Assembly: GCA_018828125.1 (NCBI GenBank)
Contig: JAHJWB010000008.1
Location: 1 to 64,000, forward strand
Length of the DNA: 64,000 nucleotides
Direction: 5' to 3'
Origin: Gammaproteobacteria bacterium
Lineage (GTDB): Bacteria; Pseudomonadota; Gammaproteobacteria; Burkholderiales; Burkholderiaceae_C
Both the position numbers and the translations under genes were made by a program. Shown here in pieces: positions 15,868 to 25,153 of this stretch. Positions within the stretch are counted from its first letter, which is position 1. Every line of letters starts with the position of its first letter. The notes below the pieces were generated by a model. The model saw nothing but the letters and a program-made list of their open reading frames with translations, was not told where the DNA came from and did not search any database.

Positions 15868-16452
15868 GTGACCACCACTTCCATCATCATCGTCCCCGGC
15901 TGGCGCGACTCTGGCCCTGGCCACTGGCAAAGCCTGTGGATCGAGCGTCTTCCGCAGGCATCTCGCGTGGTGCAGGACGACTGGATCACGCCCACTCGCT
16001 CGGCGTGGGTAGGGCAGCTGGAGAAAACAGTGCTCTGGGCACCCCACCCGGTGGTCATCGTGGCGCACAGCCTGGGCTGCATTGCCACGACCCACATCAG
16101 CGCCAAGGCCGCTGAACGTATTTGTGGCGCCTTGCTGGTGGCCCCCGCCGACCCGGAGCGCCGCGCCATCCTGAGCGACTTTGCCCCGGTGCCCTATGCC
16201 GCGTTGCCCTACCGCAGCATCGTGGTGGCCAGCAGCAACGACCCCTTTTGCCCCATCCGCCTCGCAGGTGCCTACGCACGGGCCTGGGGCAGCGAGTTTG
16301 TGCGCATGCAGAACGCGGGGCACATCAACATTGACTCGGGCCATGGGGAATGGCCGCTGGGCTGGGCGTTGTTGCAGTCGCTGGAAGGCGATGAGGCGCA
16401 GCGCGATGCACATTTGGGTGGTGCCGCGCACACATCCCCATCGGCGGCATAG
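15868..16452 (+). CDS. RBBP9/YdeN-family alpha/beta serine hydrolase
   Basis: The 194-aa protein shows the family opening SIIIVPGWRDSGPGHWQSLW, the nucleophile elbow VAHSLGCIA, an acid residue in ASSNDPFCP and a His in GHINIDSGHGEWPLG: a complete Ser-Asp-His triad. The natural substrate of this family is not established. The frame is open upstream to 15760, but the GTG at 15868 puts the family motif at the N terminus. It stands directly before the sulfate uptake operon and shares an upstream motif with it, which hints at a role under sulfur limitation (inference). Confidence 0.82.
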   Translation: MTTTSIIIVPGWRDSGPGHWQSLWIERLPQASRVVQDDWITPTRSAWVGQLEKTVLWAPHPVVIVAHSLGCIATTHISAKAAERICGALLVAPADPERRAILSDFAPVPYAALPYRSIVVASSNDPFCPIRLAGAYARAWGSEFVRMQNAGHINIDSGHGEWPLGWALLQSLEGDEAQRDAHLGGAAHTSPSAA

Positions 16453-16471
16453 CGTTTTTTACTCCTGAATT

Positions 16472-16520
16472 AATAGCTGTTTGCGCTTATTGGGTAAGCG
16501 CTAGAGGCCATTTTTTCTTA
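16472..16520 (+). repeat. Dispersed palindromic repeat, family A (copy 4)
   Basis: AATAGCTGTTTGCGCTTATT is followed by GGGTAAGCGCTAGAGGCCATTTTTTCTTA. It ends in a T-rich tract and is followed by another stem (CCCCGC-CTCT-GCGGGG, 16546-16561). Together they could terminate the hydrolase transcript. Confidence 0.8.
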
Positions 16521-16581
16521 TATTTTTTGGCTCACACGGTGGATGCCCCGCCTCTGCGGGGAGTAGGTGACTGCAGGTTTC

Positions 16582-16631
16582 TATATTCCAAAATTCGATT
16601 AATTAACAAGAATATATTCTTTTGAGTTTTA
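16582..16631 (+). promoter_or_regulatory. sbp upstream control region: AT-rich dyad plus shared 18-bp motif
   Basis: TATATTC (16582-16588) and GAATATA (16610-16616) form an inverted repeat across an AT-rich 21-bp spacer. The right arm runs into ATATTCTTTTGAGTTTTA (16614-16631), which matches the metQ-upstream motif at 16 of 18 positions. Sulfate uptake operons are usually CysB-controlled, so a LysR-type CysB site is the likely identity. Confidence 0.5.
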
Positions 16632-16682
16632 AGTGGCACTCCGCACAATCCACCATCTCCAGCTTTTCCTCAGGCGACGCAC

Positions 16683-17684
16683 ATGACAACTTCTTTGAAA
16701 CTCAAGACCCTTCTGGCCACGCTGGCCCTGGCCTCCAGTGGTTTGGCTGCAGCGCAAACCACGCTGCTCAATGTGTCGTACGACGTGGCGCGCGAGTTCT
16801 ACAAGGACTACAACACAGCGTTCGCCGCGCACTACAAGAAGACCACAGGTCAAGATGTGAAGATTGACCAGTCGCACGCGGGCTCCAGCGCCCAGGCGCG
16901 TGCTGTGCGTGACGGGCTGGATGCCGATGTGGTCACCATGAACACCACCACCGATGTGCAGTTCCTGGCCGACAGCGGTCTGGTGGCCAAAGACTGGACC
17001 AAGAAGTTTCCGCACGACGCATCGCCCACCACATCCACCATGCTGTTCCTGGTTCGCAACGGCAACCCCAAGGGCATCAAGGACTGGGACGACCTCATCA
17101 AGCCCGGCGTGCAGGTGATCGTGGTGAACCCGAAGACGGGCGGTAATGGTCGCTATGCCTATCTGGCCGCCTGGGGCGCCGTGCGCGAAAAGGGCGGCAC
17201 CGAAGAGCAGGCCGCCGAGTTTGTGGCCAAGCTGTACAAGAACGTGCCGGTGCTGGCCAAGGGCGGGCGTGATGCCACAGCCACCTTCCTGCAGCGCAAC
17301 ATTGGCGATGTGCTGATCACGTTTGAATCCGAAGTGGTGTCCATCGACCGCGAGTTTGGCGCGGGCAAGGTCGATTCCATTTATCCATCGGTGAGCGTGG
17401 TGGCCGAGAACCCTGTAGCCATCGTCGAACGCACGGTGGCCAAGAAGAATTCGGGCGCGCTGGCCAAGGCGTATCTGGACTACCTGTACTCCGATGAGGC
17501 GCAAGAGATTGCCGCCAAGCACGCCATTCGCCCCCGTTCAGAAGCCGTGCTCAAAAAACATGCCGCTACCTTCAAGCCCCTCAAGCAGTTCACCGTGTCC
17601 AAGTATTTTGGTTCGCTGACCGAAGCGCAGAAGGTGCACTTCAATGACGGCGGCCAGTTCGACAAGATTTACAGCGCCAAATAA
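16683..17684 (+). CDS. sbp: Periplasmic sulfate/thiosulfate-binding protein
   Basis: The 333-aa receptor has a signal peptide (residues 1-24, LASSGLAAAQ) and Sbp hallmarks: LLNVSYDVAREFYKDYN, QSHAGSSAQARAV, VVTMNTTTDV, VVNPKTGGNGRYAYLAAWG and the late PRSEAVLKK. It delivers sulfate to the CysTWA importer encoded directly downstream (4 bp before cysT). Length is standard. Confidence 0.95.
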   Translation: MTTSLKLKTLLATLALASSGLAAAQTTLLNVSYDVAREFYKDYNTAFAAHYKKTTGQDVKIDQSHAGSSAQARAVRDGLDADVVTMNTTTDVQFLADSGLVAKDWTKKFPHDASPTTSTMLFLVRNGNPKGIKDWDDLIKPGVQVIVVNPKTGGNGRYAYLAAWGAVREKGGTEEQAAEFVAKLYKNVPVLAKGGRDATATFLQRNIGDVLITFESEVVSIDREFGAGKVDSIYPSVSVVAENPVAIVERTVAKKNSGALAKAYLDYLYSDEAQEIAAKHAIRPRSEAVLKKHAATFKPLKQFTVSKYFGSLTEAQKVHFNDGGQFDKIYSAK

Positions 17685-17687
17685 GCC

Positions 17688-18578
17688 ATGACCGCTGCGA
17701 CCTCTGCGGCCGGGCAGGGGGCCTTGTTGGCCTCTGCCCAGGCCGGTCGGCGTGCGCCTAAGCGGGTGCTGCCGGGCTTTGGCATCACGCTGGGCTACAC
17801 GCTTTTCTATCTCAGCATCATTGTGCTGATCCCGCTGTCAGCCCTGATCTTCAAGACCTTCACGCTGACCTGGGACGAGTTCTGGGCAGCGGTCAGCTCG
17901 CCGCGGGTCGTGGCGTCGTACAAGCTCACGTTTGGCGCCTCGTTCATCGCGGCGATGGTCAATCTGGTCTTCGGCCTGTTGATTGCCTGGGTGCTGGTGC
18001 GCTACAAGTTTCCAGGCAAGAAGATCGTCGACGCCCTGGTGGACCTGCCGTTTGCCCTGCCCACCGCCGTGGCGGGTATTTCGCTGACCGCGTTGCTGGC
18101 AGGTAACGGGTGGATCGGACAGATCCTGGAGCCCATGGGCATCCAGCTGGCGTTCAAACCTGCCGGTATCGTCATTGCGCTCATCTTCATCGGCCTGCCA
18201 TTTGTGGTGCGCACCGTGCAACCGGTGCTGGAAGACGCCGAGAAAGAGCTGGAAGAAGCCGCCACCTGCCTGGGCGCCACGCGCTTGCAGACGTTCACCA
18301 AGGTCATTCTTCCGTCCATCACACCCGCGCTGCTGACCGGTTTTGCCATGGCATTTGCGCGAGCGGTGGGCGAATACGGTTCGGTCATTTTTATCGCGGG
18401 CAACGTTCCCATGGTGTCTGAAATCACGCCGCTCATCATCATCGGCAAGCTGGAGCAGTACGACTACGCCGGCGCCACTGCGGTGGCCACCGTGATGCTG
18501 CTCATCTCGTTCGTTCTGCTGCTCATCATCAACGCGCTGCAGGCCTGGCAACGGCGCCACGCGGGAGCACCCGCATGA
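17688..18578 (+). CDS. cysT: Sulfate ABC transporter permease CysT
   Basis: The 296-aa inner-membrane permease has six predicted helices. The binding-protein-dependent transport motif is present as [20 protein letters not shown] (EAA loop contacting CysA). [20 protein letters not shown] is characteristic of CysT. It starts 4 bp after sbp and its end overlaps cysW by ATGA. Confidence 0.94.
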   Translation: MTAATSAAGQGALLASAQAGRRAPKRVLPGFGITLGYTLFYLSIIVLIPLSALIFKTFTLTWDEFWAAVSSPRVVASYKLTFGASFIAAMVNLVFGLLIAWVLVRYKFPGKKIVDALVDLPFALPTAVAGISLTALLAGNGWIGQILEPMGIQLAFKPAGIVIALIFIGLPFVVRTVQPVLEDAEKELEEAATCLGATRLQTFTKVILPSITPALLTGFAMAFARAVGEYGSVIFIAGNVPMVSEITPLIIIGKLEQYDYAGATAVATVMLLISFVLLLIINALQAWQRRHAGAPA

Positions 18579-19477
18579 GCGGCGCGGCCACAAGAACCGT
18601 GCGCCGCACGCAGGCGGGCACGACCGAGTCAACGTGGGTGCGCTACACCCTGATCGGAATTGCGCTGGCCTTCATGCTGCTGTTTCTGGTGCTGCCGCTC
18701 GCCGCGGTGTTTGCCGAAGCATTGCGCAAAGGTTTTGGCGCCTATCTCGAGGGCCTGCGCGAGCCTGATGCGTGGTCGGCCATCAAGCTCACGCTGACCA
18801 CCGCGTTGATCGCTGTGCCGCTGAACCTGGTGTTTGGCGTGGCGGCGGCGTGGTGCATTGCCAAGTACGAGTTTCGGGGCAAGGCGTTTTTGACCACGCT
18901 GGTGGACCTGCCGTTTTCGGTGTCGCCCGTGGTGGCGGGTCTGGTCTATGTGCTGATGTTTGGCGCGCAGGGCTGGTTTGGCCCTTGGCTGCAGGCGCAC
19001 GACATCAAGATCATCTTCGCCGTGCCGGGCATCGTACTGGCCACCGTGTTTGTGACCTTTCCGTTCATCGCACGCGAGCTGATCCCGCTGATGCAGGCGC
19101 AGGGCAATGACGAGGAGCAGGCGGCCATCGTGCTCGGCGCTACCGGCTGGCAGACCTTCTGGTACGTGACCTTGCCCAACATCAAGTGGGGCCTGCTGTA
19201 CGGCGTGATCCTGTGCAACGCACGGGCCATGGGCGAGTTCGGCGCGGTGTCGGTGGTGTCGGGCCACATCCGTGGGCAGACCAACACCATTCCGCTGCAC
19301 GTCGAAATTCTCTACAACGAGTACCAGTCTGTGGCGGCCTTCGCTGCCGCATCGCTGCTGGCCCTGTTGGCCCTGGTCACCCTGGTCATCAAGACCATCG
19401 CAGAGCACCGCAACGAACAGGCCCTGAAGGCTGCTGCTGAATTGCCCCCTGAGCGCCCTGCGCCCGCAGGCGTTTGA
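18575..19477 (+). CDS. cysW: Sulfate ABC transporter permease CysW
   Basis: The 300-aa permease partners with CysT. The motifs [20 protein letters not shown], the EAA-like loop [19 protein letters not shown] and [20 protein letters not shown] are typical of CysW. It is translationally coupled to cysT by a 4-bp overlap and separated by 12 bp from cysA. Confidence 0.94.
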   Translation: MSGAATRTVRRTQAGTTESTWVRYTLIGIALAFMLLFLVLPLAAVFAEALRKGFGAYLEGLREPDAWSAIKLTLTTALIAVPLNLVFGVAAAWCIAKYEFRGKAFLTTLVDLPFSVSPVVAGLVYVLMFGAQGWFGPWLQAHDIKIIFAVPGIVLATVFVTFPFIARELIPLMQAQGNDEEQAAIVLGATGWQTFWYVTLPNIKWGLLYGVILCNARAMGEFGAVSVVSGHIRGQTNTIPLHVEILYNEYQSVAAFAAASLLALLALVTLVIKTIAEHRNEQALKAAAELPPERPAPAGV

Positions 19478-19489
19478 AGGAAGAAGAAC

Positions 19490-20614
19490 ATGAGCATTGA
19501 AATCCGCAACGTCAGCAAGCAGTTTGGCGACTTCCATGCGCTGCGCGACGTCAGCCTGGACATTGCGTCCGGCGAACTCATCGCGCTGCTTGGCCCTTCG
19601 GGCTGTGGCAAGACCACGTTGCTGCGCATCATCGCGGGGCTGGAGACGGCCGACGTCGGCACCATCCACTTCAGCGGCGAAGACACCACCGACGTGCATG
19701 TGCGCGAGCGCAACGTGGGTTTTGTGTTCCAGCATTACGCGCTGTTCCGCCACATGACCGTGTTTGAGAACGTGGCCTTCGGACTGCGCGTGAAGCCCCG
19801 CAAGGAGCGGCCAAGCGAGGCGCAGATCAAGAAAAAGGTCACAGACCTGCTCAAGCTGGTGCAGCTCGACTGGCTGGCCGAGCGGTTCCCGTCGCAGTTG
19901 TCCGGCGGCCAGCGCCAGCGCATTGCGCTGGCCCGCGCACTGGCGGTGGAGCCCAAGGTGCTGCTGCTCGACGAGCCTTTCGGCGCGCTGGACGCCAAGG
20001 TGCGCAAGGAATTGCGCCGCTGGCTGCGCCGCCTGCACGACGAGTTGCATGTGACCAGCATCTTTGTGACCCACGACCAGGAAGAAGCGCTGGAGGTGGC
20101 CGACCGCGTTGTGGTGATCAACCAGGGCCGCATCGAGCAAAGTGGCTCGCCCCAACAGGTGTGGGACCAGCCCGCCAGCCCGTTTGTCTACGGCTTTTTG
20201 GGCGACGTGAACCTGTTCCACGGCCGCGCACATGAGGGGCTGGTGCACCTGGATGGCATGCAGATCGACTCGCCCGAGCACGCAGACACGCAGGACACCA
20301 AGGCGTTTGCCTATGTGCGCCCGCACGACCTGGATGTGCAACGCTATTCACCAGGCGCCGGGCTGGATGCCGAAGGCCGCCCCCGCGGCATCGTTGCGCA
20401 ACTGAGCCGGGCCATCGTCGTGGGGCCGATTGCGCGGCTGGAACTTATTCCCTCTGACGACCACAAACCAGCGGACAATGCGTCCCCTGAACACTTGATC
20501 GAAGCGCAGATCCCTGCGCAGCAGTTCAAGGAGATGGGTTTCAAAGAGGGCGAAACGCTGGTGGTGACACCGCGCCGCGCCCGGGTTTTTCTGGACCACG
20601 CCGCTGGTATTTGA
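19490..20614 (+). CDS. cysA: Sulfate/thiosulfate ABC transporter ATPase CysA
   Basis: The 374-aa ATPase carries Walker [10 protein letters not shown] (residues 35-43), Q-loop FQHYALF, signature [15 protein letters not shown], Walker [13 protein letters not shown] and H-loop VTHDQEEA, followed by a C-terminal regulatory beta domain. It powers sulfate import with Sbp, CysT and CysW. Last gene of the operon; a family B repeat follows the stop at once. Confidence 0.95.
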   Translation: MSIEIRNVSKQFGDFHALRDVSLDIASGELIALLGPSGCGKTTLLRIIAGLETADVGTIHFSGEDTTDVHVRERNVGFVFQHYALFRHMTVFENVAFGLRVKPRKERPSEAQIKKKVTDLLKLVQLDWLAERFPSQLSGGQRQRIALARALAVEPKVLLLDEPFGALDAKVRKELRRWLRRLHDELHVTSIFVTHDQEEALEVADRVVVINQGRIEQSGSPQQVWDQPASPFVYGFLGDVNLFHGRAHEGLVHLDGMQIDSPEHADTQDTKAFAYVRPHDLDVQRYSPGAGLDAEGRPRGIVAQLSRAIVVGPIARLELIPSDDHKPADNASPEHLIEAQIPAQQFKEMGFKEGETLVVTPRRARVFLDHAAGI

Positions 20615-20692
20615 CTCCCCCTGAGCCGCTTCGCGCCTTCCCCCTGAGGGGGACGCACCCGGTGGACTGGCGGAGCCAGATCCACGGGTGCA
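20613..20692 (+). repeat. Dispersed repeat, family B (copy 1), hairpin-rich
   Basis: Begins at the cysA stop with CCCCCTGAGCCGCTTCGCGC, then CTTCCCCCTGAGGGGGA (stem CCCCCT/AGGGGG) and a second structured part, CACCCGGTGGACTGGCGGAG to TCCACGGGTGC. The other copy is inverted at 49671-49752. Placed where a terminator for the cys operon is expected. Confidence 0.75.
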
Positions 20693-20761
20693 CTGGCTTA
20701 GGGCGCGCCGGTTTTTAGCGTGCAGCGCCCCGGGCAATGGCTATTGGATGAGGGAATAAAA

Positions 20762-21292
20762 ATGAATTGGTTGAATGCGGCTCCGCGCCGTGTGCTGGCG
20801 CTGATCAGCGTGGCTTGTGTGGCGATGCTGGCGTTTGGCATGTATTTGCAGCACGTGGTGGGCCTGGAGCCTTGCCCGATGTGCATCGTGCAACGCTATG
20901 CTCTCATTGGTGTAGCAATCTTTACAGGACTGGCAAGCGCTAGAAGCCAAAAAGGCTGGTGGATGACGATGGCGGCGCTGGCCTTGCTGGCGTCTGGTTT
21001 TGGGGCCTTTGTGGCGGCCCGCCAGAGCTGGCTGCAGTGGTACCCGCCCGAGATCGCGACGTGCGGCCGTGATTTCTACGGAATGATCGAAAACTACCCC
21101 ATCAGCCGCGCCATCCCCATGATCTTCCGCGGATCGGGCGACTGCGCTGCGATTGACTGGACCTTTCTGGGCGGCTCCATAGCCAACTGGTCGTTCCTCT
21201 GCTTTGTGGGGTTTGCCGTGGTGCTGCTGGTGCTGTTGGTGCGTGGCCTCAAGGGCGGGCGCACGAGCGGGTCTGGGTATTCGATGGCCTGA
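20762..21292 (+). CDS. dsbB: Disulfide bond formation protein DsbB
   Basis: The 176-aa inner-membrane protein has four helices. It reoxidises DsbA and passes electrons to quinone. Redox pairs are visible: CPMC (residues 38-41) in LEPCPMCIVQRYALI, and a second pair in the large periplasmic loop (ATCGRDFY and GSGDCAAIDW). The ATG at 20762 follows AGGGAATAAAA. An odd feature: the short cytoplasmic loop after helix 2 (LASARSQKGW) is encoded by DNA resembling the right half of the family A repeat. Confidence 0.93.
   Translation: MNWLNAAPRRVLALISVACVAMLAFGMYLQHVVGLEPCPMCIVQRYALIGVAIFTGLASARSQKGWWMTMAALALLASGFGAFVAARQSWLQWYPPEIATCGRDFYGMIENYPISRAIPMIFRGSGDCAAIDWTFLGGSIANWSFLCFVGFAVVLLVLLVRGLKGGRTSGSGYSMA
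20912..20956 (+). repeat. Possible family A repeat remnant inside dsbB
   Basis: The right half AAGCGCTAGAAGCCAAAAAGGCT matches the family A pattern AAGCGCTAGAGGCCA-TTTGGCT closely, and TAGCAATC at the left resembles the TAGCT start. The left stem arm is not conserved, so this may be a decayed copy or chance. Confidence 0.4.
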
Positions 21293-21320
21293 TGCTGGTG
21301 CTGCATCGACCCCGCTGATG

Positions 21321-21345
21321 AGGCGCTCCCCGGAGCGCCTTTTTC
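21321..21345 (+). terminator. Rho-independent terminator after dsbB
   Basis: The stem AGGCGCTC-CCCG-GAGCGCCT is followed by TTTTC, 28 bp after the dsbB stop. Confidence 0.8.
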
Positions 21346-21364
21346 ATGGTCGGCCAGGTTTTGA

Positions 21365-21583
21365 TCAATTCAACACGACATCTCCCGCATCCAATGACGG
21401 CGGACGGAGCAAGTCTTCATCAATGCCCATGGTCTGGCTGGCGCGCTCCACAGCTTGCCAAAGTTGAGGGGGCATTTGCAGTATTTCTTCGGGCGAGGAG
21501 GAGCGCGCAATCCATGCACTGATTTGCAGGTGCTGCTCGTGGGTGAGCAGGTCGAGGTTCAGCATTTCGTCGATGATCTTCAT
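21365..21583 (-). CDS. Small conserved-looking protein of unknown function
   Basis: The 72-aa form (MKIIDEMLNLDLLTHEQHLQ, then ISAWIARSSSPEEILQMPPQ) is predicted fully helical and soluble, with no known domain. The frame is open to 21718, giving 117 aa, but the extra N-terminal part has weaker coding character, so the ATG at 21583 is preferred with moderate certainty. It is convergent with dsbB and downstream of the gst gene on the same strand. Confidence 0.55.
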   Translation of the reverse strand: MKIIDEMLNLDLLTHEQHLQISAWIARSSSPEEILQMPPQLWQAVERASQTMGIDEDLLRPPSLDAGDVVLN

Positions 21584-21763
21584 CTTGGTCGGTTCACTCA
21601 GGGGTTCTTGGATCTGGCTCTGCCGTAGCGAAGCTTGTGCCGTGATGGCAGCGCAAAACCCAAGCAGGTCGCGCTGCAGCGAAAATTGAGGGGCCTCGCT
21701 CAGAGGTATCTGAAACACATGGTGCCCCCAGCACCGATCTCAAGCGCGGCTTTGTCGATGGCA

Positions 21764-22435
21764 TCAGCCTGTGGCGTCCTCGCGGACCGGAAACGAAACC
21801 CCTTCGGTGCCATCCACCCAGGCGGGCAATTTGTGCATCACGCTTTCAAACAGACTGCTTGCCTGCCACTGCGCCAGCCAGGCCTGCAGGTGTGGCCAGG
21901 GCTGGGCATCCCACCAAGTGGAATCAATGCCTGCAAACTGCCGCACGAAGGGCGCAATCGCCATGTCCGCCAGCGCAACGTGGTCGCCGAACAGGAAGGG
22001 GTGCTGGGCGAGCCGCAGATCCAGACTTTGCAGCCACTCCACGGCCTGTTTTCGCGCTGCGGGAGCGTCGGCATCTGGATAGCGGCTTGGGTATTTGCAG
22101 CGGTCGAGCGCCTGCTTGAAGTGACCGTCGCAGTCGGCAATCAGCGCCAGCATGTCGGCTTCGGTGCCTTCACTGGGCTCCAACCAGCGCGCAGGGTCGT
22201 GCTGCGCCAGTGCCCAACGCATGATGTCGAGGCTCTGTTCCAGCACCCGTCCGTCGGACAGCACCAGCACGGGCACGGTGGCTTTGGGCGATGACTGCAG
22301 CAAGCCCTGGGGCTTGTTGCGCAGCACAACTTCGCGCAACTCGCACACCTGACCACTCACTGCCAGCGCCAGTCGGGCGCGCATGGCATACGGGCAACGG
22401 CGAAAGGAATACAGAACGGGAAGGGCAGCGCTCAC
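21764..22435 (-). CDS. Glutathione S-transferase family protein
   Basis: The 223-aa protein has an N-terminal thioredoxin-fold domain (residues 6-82) with RRCPYAMRAR, the Grx2/omega-like active site with a catalytic Cys, then PKATVPVLVLSDGRVLEQSL contacting the gamma-glutamyl group, and an all-helical C-terminal domain with HPFLFGDHVALADMAIAPFV. It is probably a deglutathionylating or dehydroascorbate-type GST. Its ATG overlaps the trhO stop as ATGA, so the two genes are coupled. Confidence 0.88.
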   Translation of the reverse strand: MSAALPVLYSFRRCPYAMRARLALAVSGQVCELREVVLRNKPQGLLQSSPKATVPVLVLSDGRVLEQSLDIMRWALAQHDPARWLEPSEGTEADMLALIADCDGHFKQALDRCKYPSRYPDADAPAARKQAVEWLQSLDLRLAQHPFLFGDHVALADMAIAPFVRQFAGIDSTWWDAQPWPHLQAWLAQWQASSLFESVMHKLPAWVDGTEGVSFPVREDATG

Positions 22436-23475
22436 GCGGAATCGTCCCCATCCGCGATTTCTTCGCGGGTGATGCTGCGAAGGAGGGCTCCCGGTTGCCG
22501 TGCACCCAGGTGCGGTTGCCCGCGCTGCTCGGCCAGGTCCATCTGGCGCTGGCGCTCGGCCAGGGCGCGTTCCTGCTCTGCCGAGCGGGTGCCGTGGCAG
22601 TAGGGGCAGCTCACGCCGCGTACGAAGTGGGGTGATGCCCGTTCCGCCTCACCGAGCGGCATGCGGCACGACCGGCACAGCTGGTGATGGCCAGGCGCCA
22701 GGCCGTGGCCCACGGACACGCGCTCGTCAAACACAAAGCAGTCGCCCTGCCAACGGCTGGCTTCCTCGGGCACGGTCTCCAGGTACTTGAGGATGCCGCC
22801 TTCCAGGTGGAACACCTCGTCAAACCCGTGCGATTTGAGCAAAGCGGTGGACTTTTCGCAGCGGATGCCGCCGGTGCAGAACATGGCCACGCGGGGCTTG
22901 CCCGCCAGCACGCCGCCGGGCTGCTTCTCGCGTTCGACCCAGGCCGGAAACTCCGCAAAGCTCTTGGTGTGCGGGTTGACAGCGCGCTCAAACGTGCCGA
23001 TGCCCACCTCATAGTCATTGCGCGTGTCCACCACCACCACGGCGGGGTCGTCGATGAGCGCGTTCCAGTCCTGGGGCTTGACGTAGGTGCCTGCATTGCG
23101 CGCCGGGTTCAGGCCCGGCACGCCCATCGTCACGATCTCGCGCTTGAGGCGCACGCGCATGCGGTAGAACGGCAGGTGCTCAGTGGGCGCCTCTTTGTGC
23201 TGCAGGTTGGCAAAGCGGGCGTCGTTGCGCAACCAGGCCAGCACGGCGTGCACGTCAGCGGGCGCGCCTGCAATGGTGCCGTTGATGCCTTCGGGCGCCA
23301 GCAGCAGCATGCCGCGCACGCCGCGCTCATCGCACAGGGCCTGAAGGGGCTCGCGCAGCGCAGCACAGTCAGGCAGCTCCACAAACTGGTAAAGCGCAAC
23401 GGTGAGATAACGGGGTGTGACCGAGTCCACGAAATGAATAAAAGAGCAGAAAAGAAGGCTGATGATAGCGGTCAC
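22432..23475 (-). CDS. trhO: tRNA uridine-34 hydroxylase (rhodanese-domain TrhO)
   Basis: The 347-aa protein matches YceA/TrhO, which hydroxylates U34 of some tRNAs to ho5U. An N-terminal ferredoxin-like domain contains GMLLLAPEGINGTIAG. A rhodanese domain follows with VVDTRNDYEVGIGTFERAVN and the active-site loop CTGGIRCEKSTA, and a Cys-rich zinc-like tail (LCRSCRMP and CPYCHG). The end is low complexity. A GTG at 23421 is an alternative start that would leave room for the promoter of the divergent HD-GYP gene. Confidence 0.92.
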   Translation of the reverse strand: MTAIISLLFCSFIHFVDSVTPRYLTVALYQFVELPDCAALREPLQALCDERGVRGMLLLAPEGINGTIAGAPADVHAVLAWLRNDARFANLQHKEAPTEHLPFYRMRVRLKREIVTMGVPGLNPARNAGTYVKPQDWNALIDDPAVVVVDTRNDYEVGIGTFERAVNPHTKSFAEFPAWVEREKQPGGVLAGKPRVAMFCTGGIRCEKSTALLKSHGFDEVFHLEGGILKYLETVPEEASRWQGDCFVFDERVSVGHGLAPGHHQLCRSCRMPLGEAERASPHFVRGVSCPYCHGTRSAEQERALAERQRQMDLAEQRGQPHLGARQPGALLRSITREEIADGDDSA

Positions 23476-23521
23476 TTTTCGTTACGATGCGGGAGTCCCC
23501 AACGCGCACCCAAGGTGTTTT

Positions 23522-25153
23522 ATGGCCCAGGAATCCACTGTCAACCTGTTTCGTCGGCTGGAGCAGCTCAATGGCATTGGCGCTGCGCTGTCCAGAGAGC
23601 GCGACATAGACCGCTTGCTGGAGAACATTCTCGAAGCGGCCAAGGCCATCACAGGGGCCGATGGTGGCACGCTGTACAGCGTGACCGAGGATGAAGCCGC
23701 GCTCAAATTCGAGATCTTGCGCACCGACTCGCTGGACATTCGCCTCGGTGGCACCACAGGCAAGCCCATTGACTTTCCGCACCTGCCGCTGCGCAACGCC
23801 GATGGCAGCCCCAACGATTCATTGGTGGCAGCGCATGCCGCCATCCACGACCGCACGGTAAACATTGCCGATGCGTACAGCGCTGAGGGCTTTGATTTTT
23901 CGGGTACCCGTGCTTTCGATGTGCGCACGGGGTACCGGTCGAAGTCGTTCCTCACGGTGCCGATGAAGAACCACGACCACGAACTGATCGGTGTGCTGCA
24001 GCTGATCAATGCGCGCCACTGGGAGACCGGCGAAGTCACCACGTTCTCTGAGGCCGACCAGGGCCTGGCCGAGTCGCTGGCTTCGCAGGCGGCCATTGCG
24101 TTGACCAACCGCTTGCTCATCACGCAGCTCGAAAGGCTCTTCGAGTCATTTGTGAATCTGATCAATCTTGCCATTGACGAAAAGTCGCCCTACACCGGCG
24201 GCCACTGCCAACGCGTGCCCGCCCTCACCATGATGCTGGCCGAAGCGGTGGACGGTACCGATCAAGGTCCGCTGGCGGGCTTCAAGATGAGTGACCGCGA
24301 CCGGTACGAACTCAAGATGGCGGGGCTGCTGCATGACTGCGGCAAGATCACCACGCCCGTGCACGTGGTGGACAAAGCCACCAAGCTGCAAACCCTGTAC
24401 GACCGCATCGGGCTGGTGGACACGCGATTTGAAGTCTTGAAACGCGATGCAGAACTGGCCGCGCTGCGCCGCCAACTGGCCTTGCGCCCGGTGGTGGATG
24501 CGCGCGCAGAAGGGCAGGAGCTGCAGGCGCTACAGCACGAGATCCATGCGCTGGAAGAAGACCGCGAGTTTCTGCGCCGTTGCAACACGGGCACCGAGGC
24601 CATGCGGGCCGAAGACCAGCAGCGCGTGCGTGACATCGCCGCCATGCGCCACTGGCGCAACCCGCAGGGTGTGCAAACGAGCTTTTTAAGCGCTGAGGAA
24701 GTGGAGAACCTCACCATCCGATCCGGCACCCTGAACCAGGCCGAGCGCGACACCATCAACTACCACATCGTCGCCACCATCAAGATGCTGGAGACGTTGC
24801 CCTGGCCGCGCCACTTGAAGAACGTGCCCGAATACGCGGGCGGCCACCACGAGCGCATGGACGGTAAAGGCTACCCGCGTGGCCTCACGCGCGACCAGAT
24901 GTCGCTGCAGGCCCGCATGATGGGCATTGCCGACATTTTTGAAGCCCTGACGGCCGCAGACCGGCCGTACAAAAGCGGCATGACTCTGTCGCAAGCGCTG
25001 GCCATCATGTGCAAGATGCGCGACAACGGCCACATTGATCCGGAGCTGTTCGAAGTGTTTGTGCGCGAAGGTGTGTACCTGCGGTACGGACAGGAGTTTC
25101 TGGACGCTGGGCAGGTTGATGCGGTGGAAATTGCGGCGCTGGGATTTGTGTAG
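23522..25153 (+). CDS. GAF-HD-GYP protein, likely c-di-GMP phosphodiesterase
   Basis: The 543-aa protein has an N-terminal GAF domain (about residues 20-175; ADGGTLYSVTEDEAALKFEI and FLTVPMKNHDHELIGVLQLI) and a C-terminal HD-GYP domain. The HD pair is in GLLHDCGKI and the second signature is HHERMDGKGYP. Between them is an insertion of about 130 residues with a predicted coiled coil (AELAALRRQLALRPVVDARA and beyond), longer than in typical HD-GYP domains. It should hydrolyse c-di-GMP under control of the GAF ligand. It is divergent from trhO and monocistronic. Confidence 0.87.
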   Translation: MAQESTVNLFRRLEQLNGIGAALSRERDIDRLLENILEAAKAITGADGGTLYSVTEDEAALKFEILRTDSLDIRLGGTTGKPIDFPHLPLRNADGSPNDSLVAAHAAIHDRTVNIADAYSAEGFDFSGTRAFDVRTGYRSKSFLTVPMKNHDHELIGVLQLINARHWETGEVTTFSEADQGLAESLASQAAIALTNRLLITQLERLFESFVNLINLAIDEKSPYTGGHCQRVPALTMMLAEAVDGTDQGPLAGFKMSDRDRYELKMAGLLHDCGKITTPVHVVDKATKLQTLYDRIGLVDTRFEVLKRDAELAALRRQLALRPVVDARAEGQELQALQHEIHALEEDREFLRRCNTGTEAMRAEDQQRVRDIAAMRHWRNPQGVQTSFLSAEEVENLTIRSGTLNQAERDTINYHIVATIKMLETLPWPRHLKNVPEYAGGHHERMDGKGYPRGLTRDQMSLQARMMGIADIFEALTAADRPYKSGMTLSQALAIMCKMRDNGHIDPELFEVFVREGVYLRYGQEFLDAGQVDAVEIAALGFV

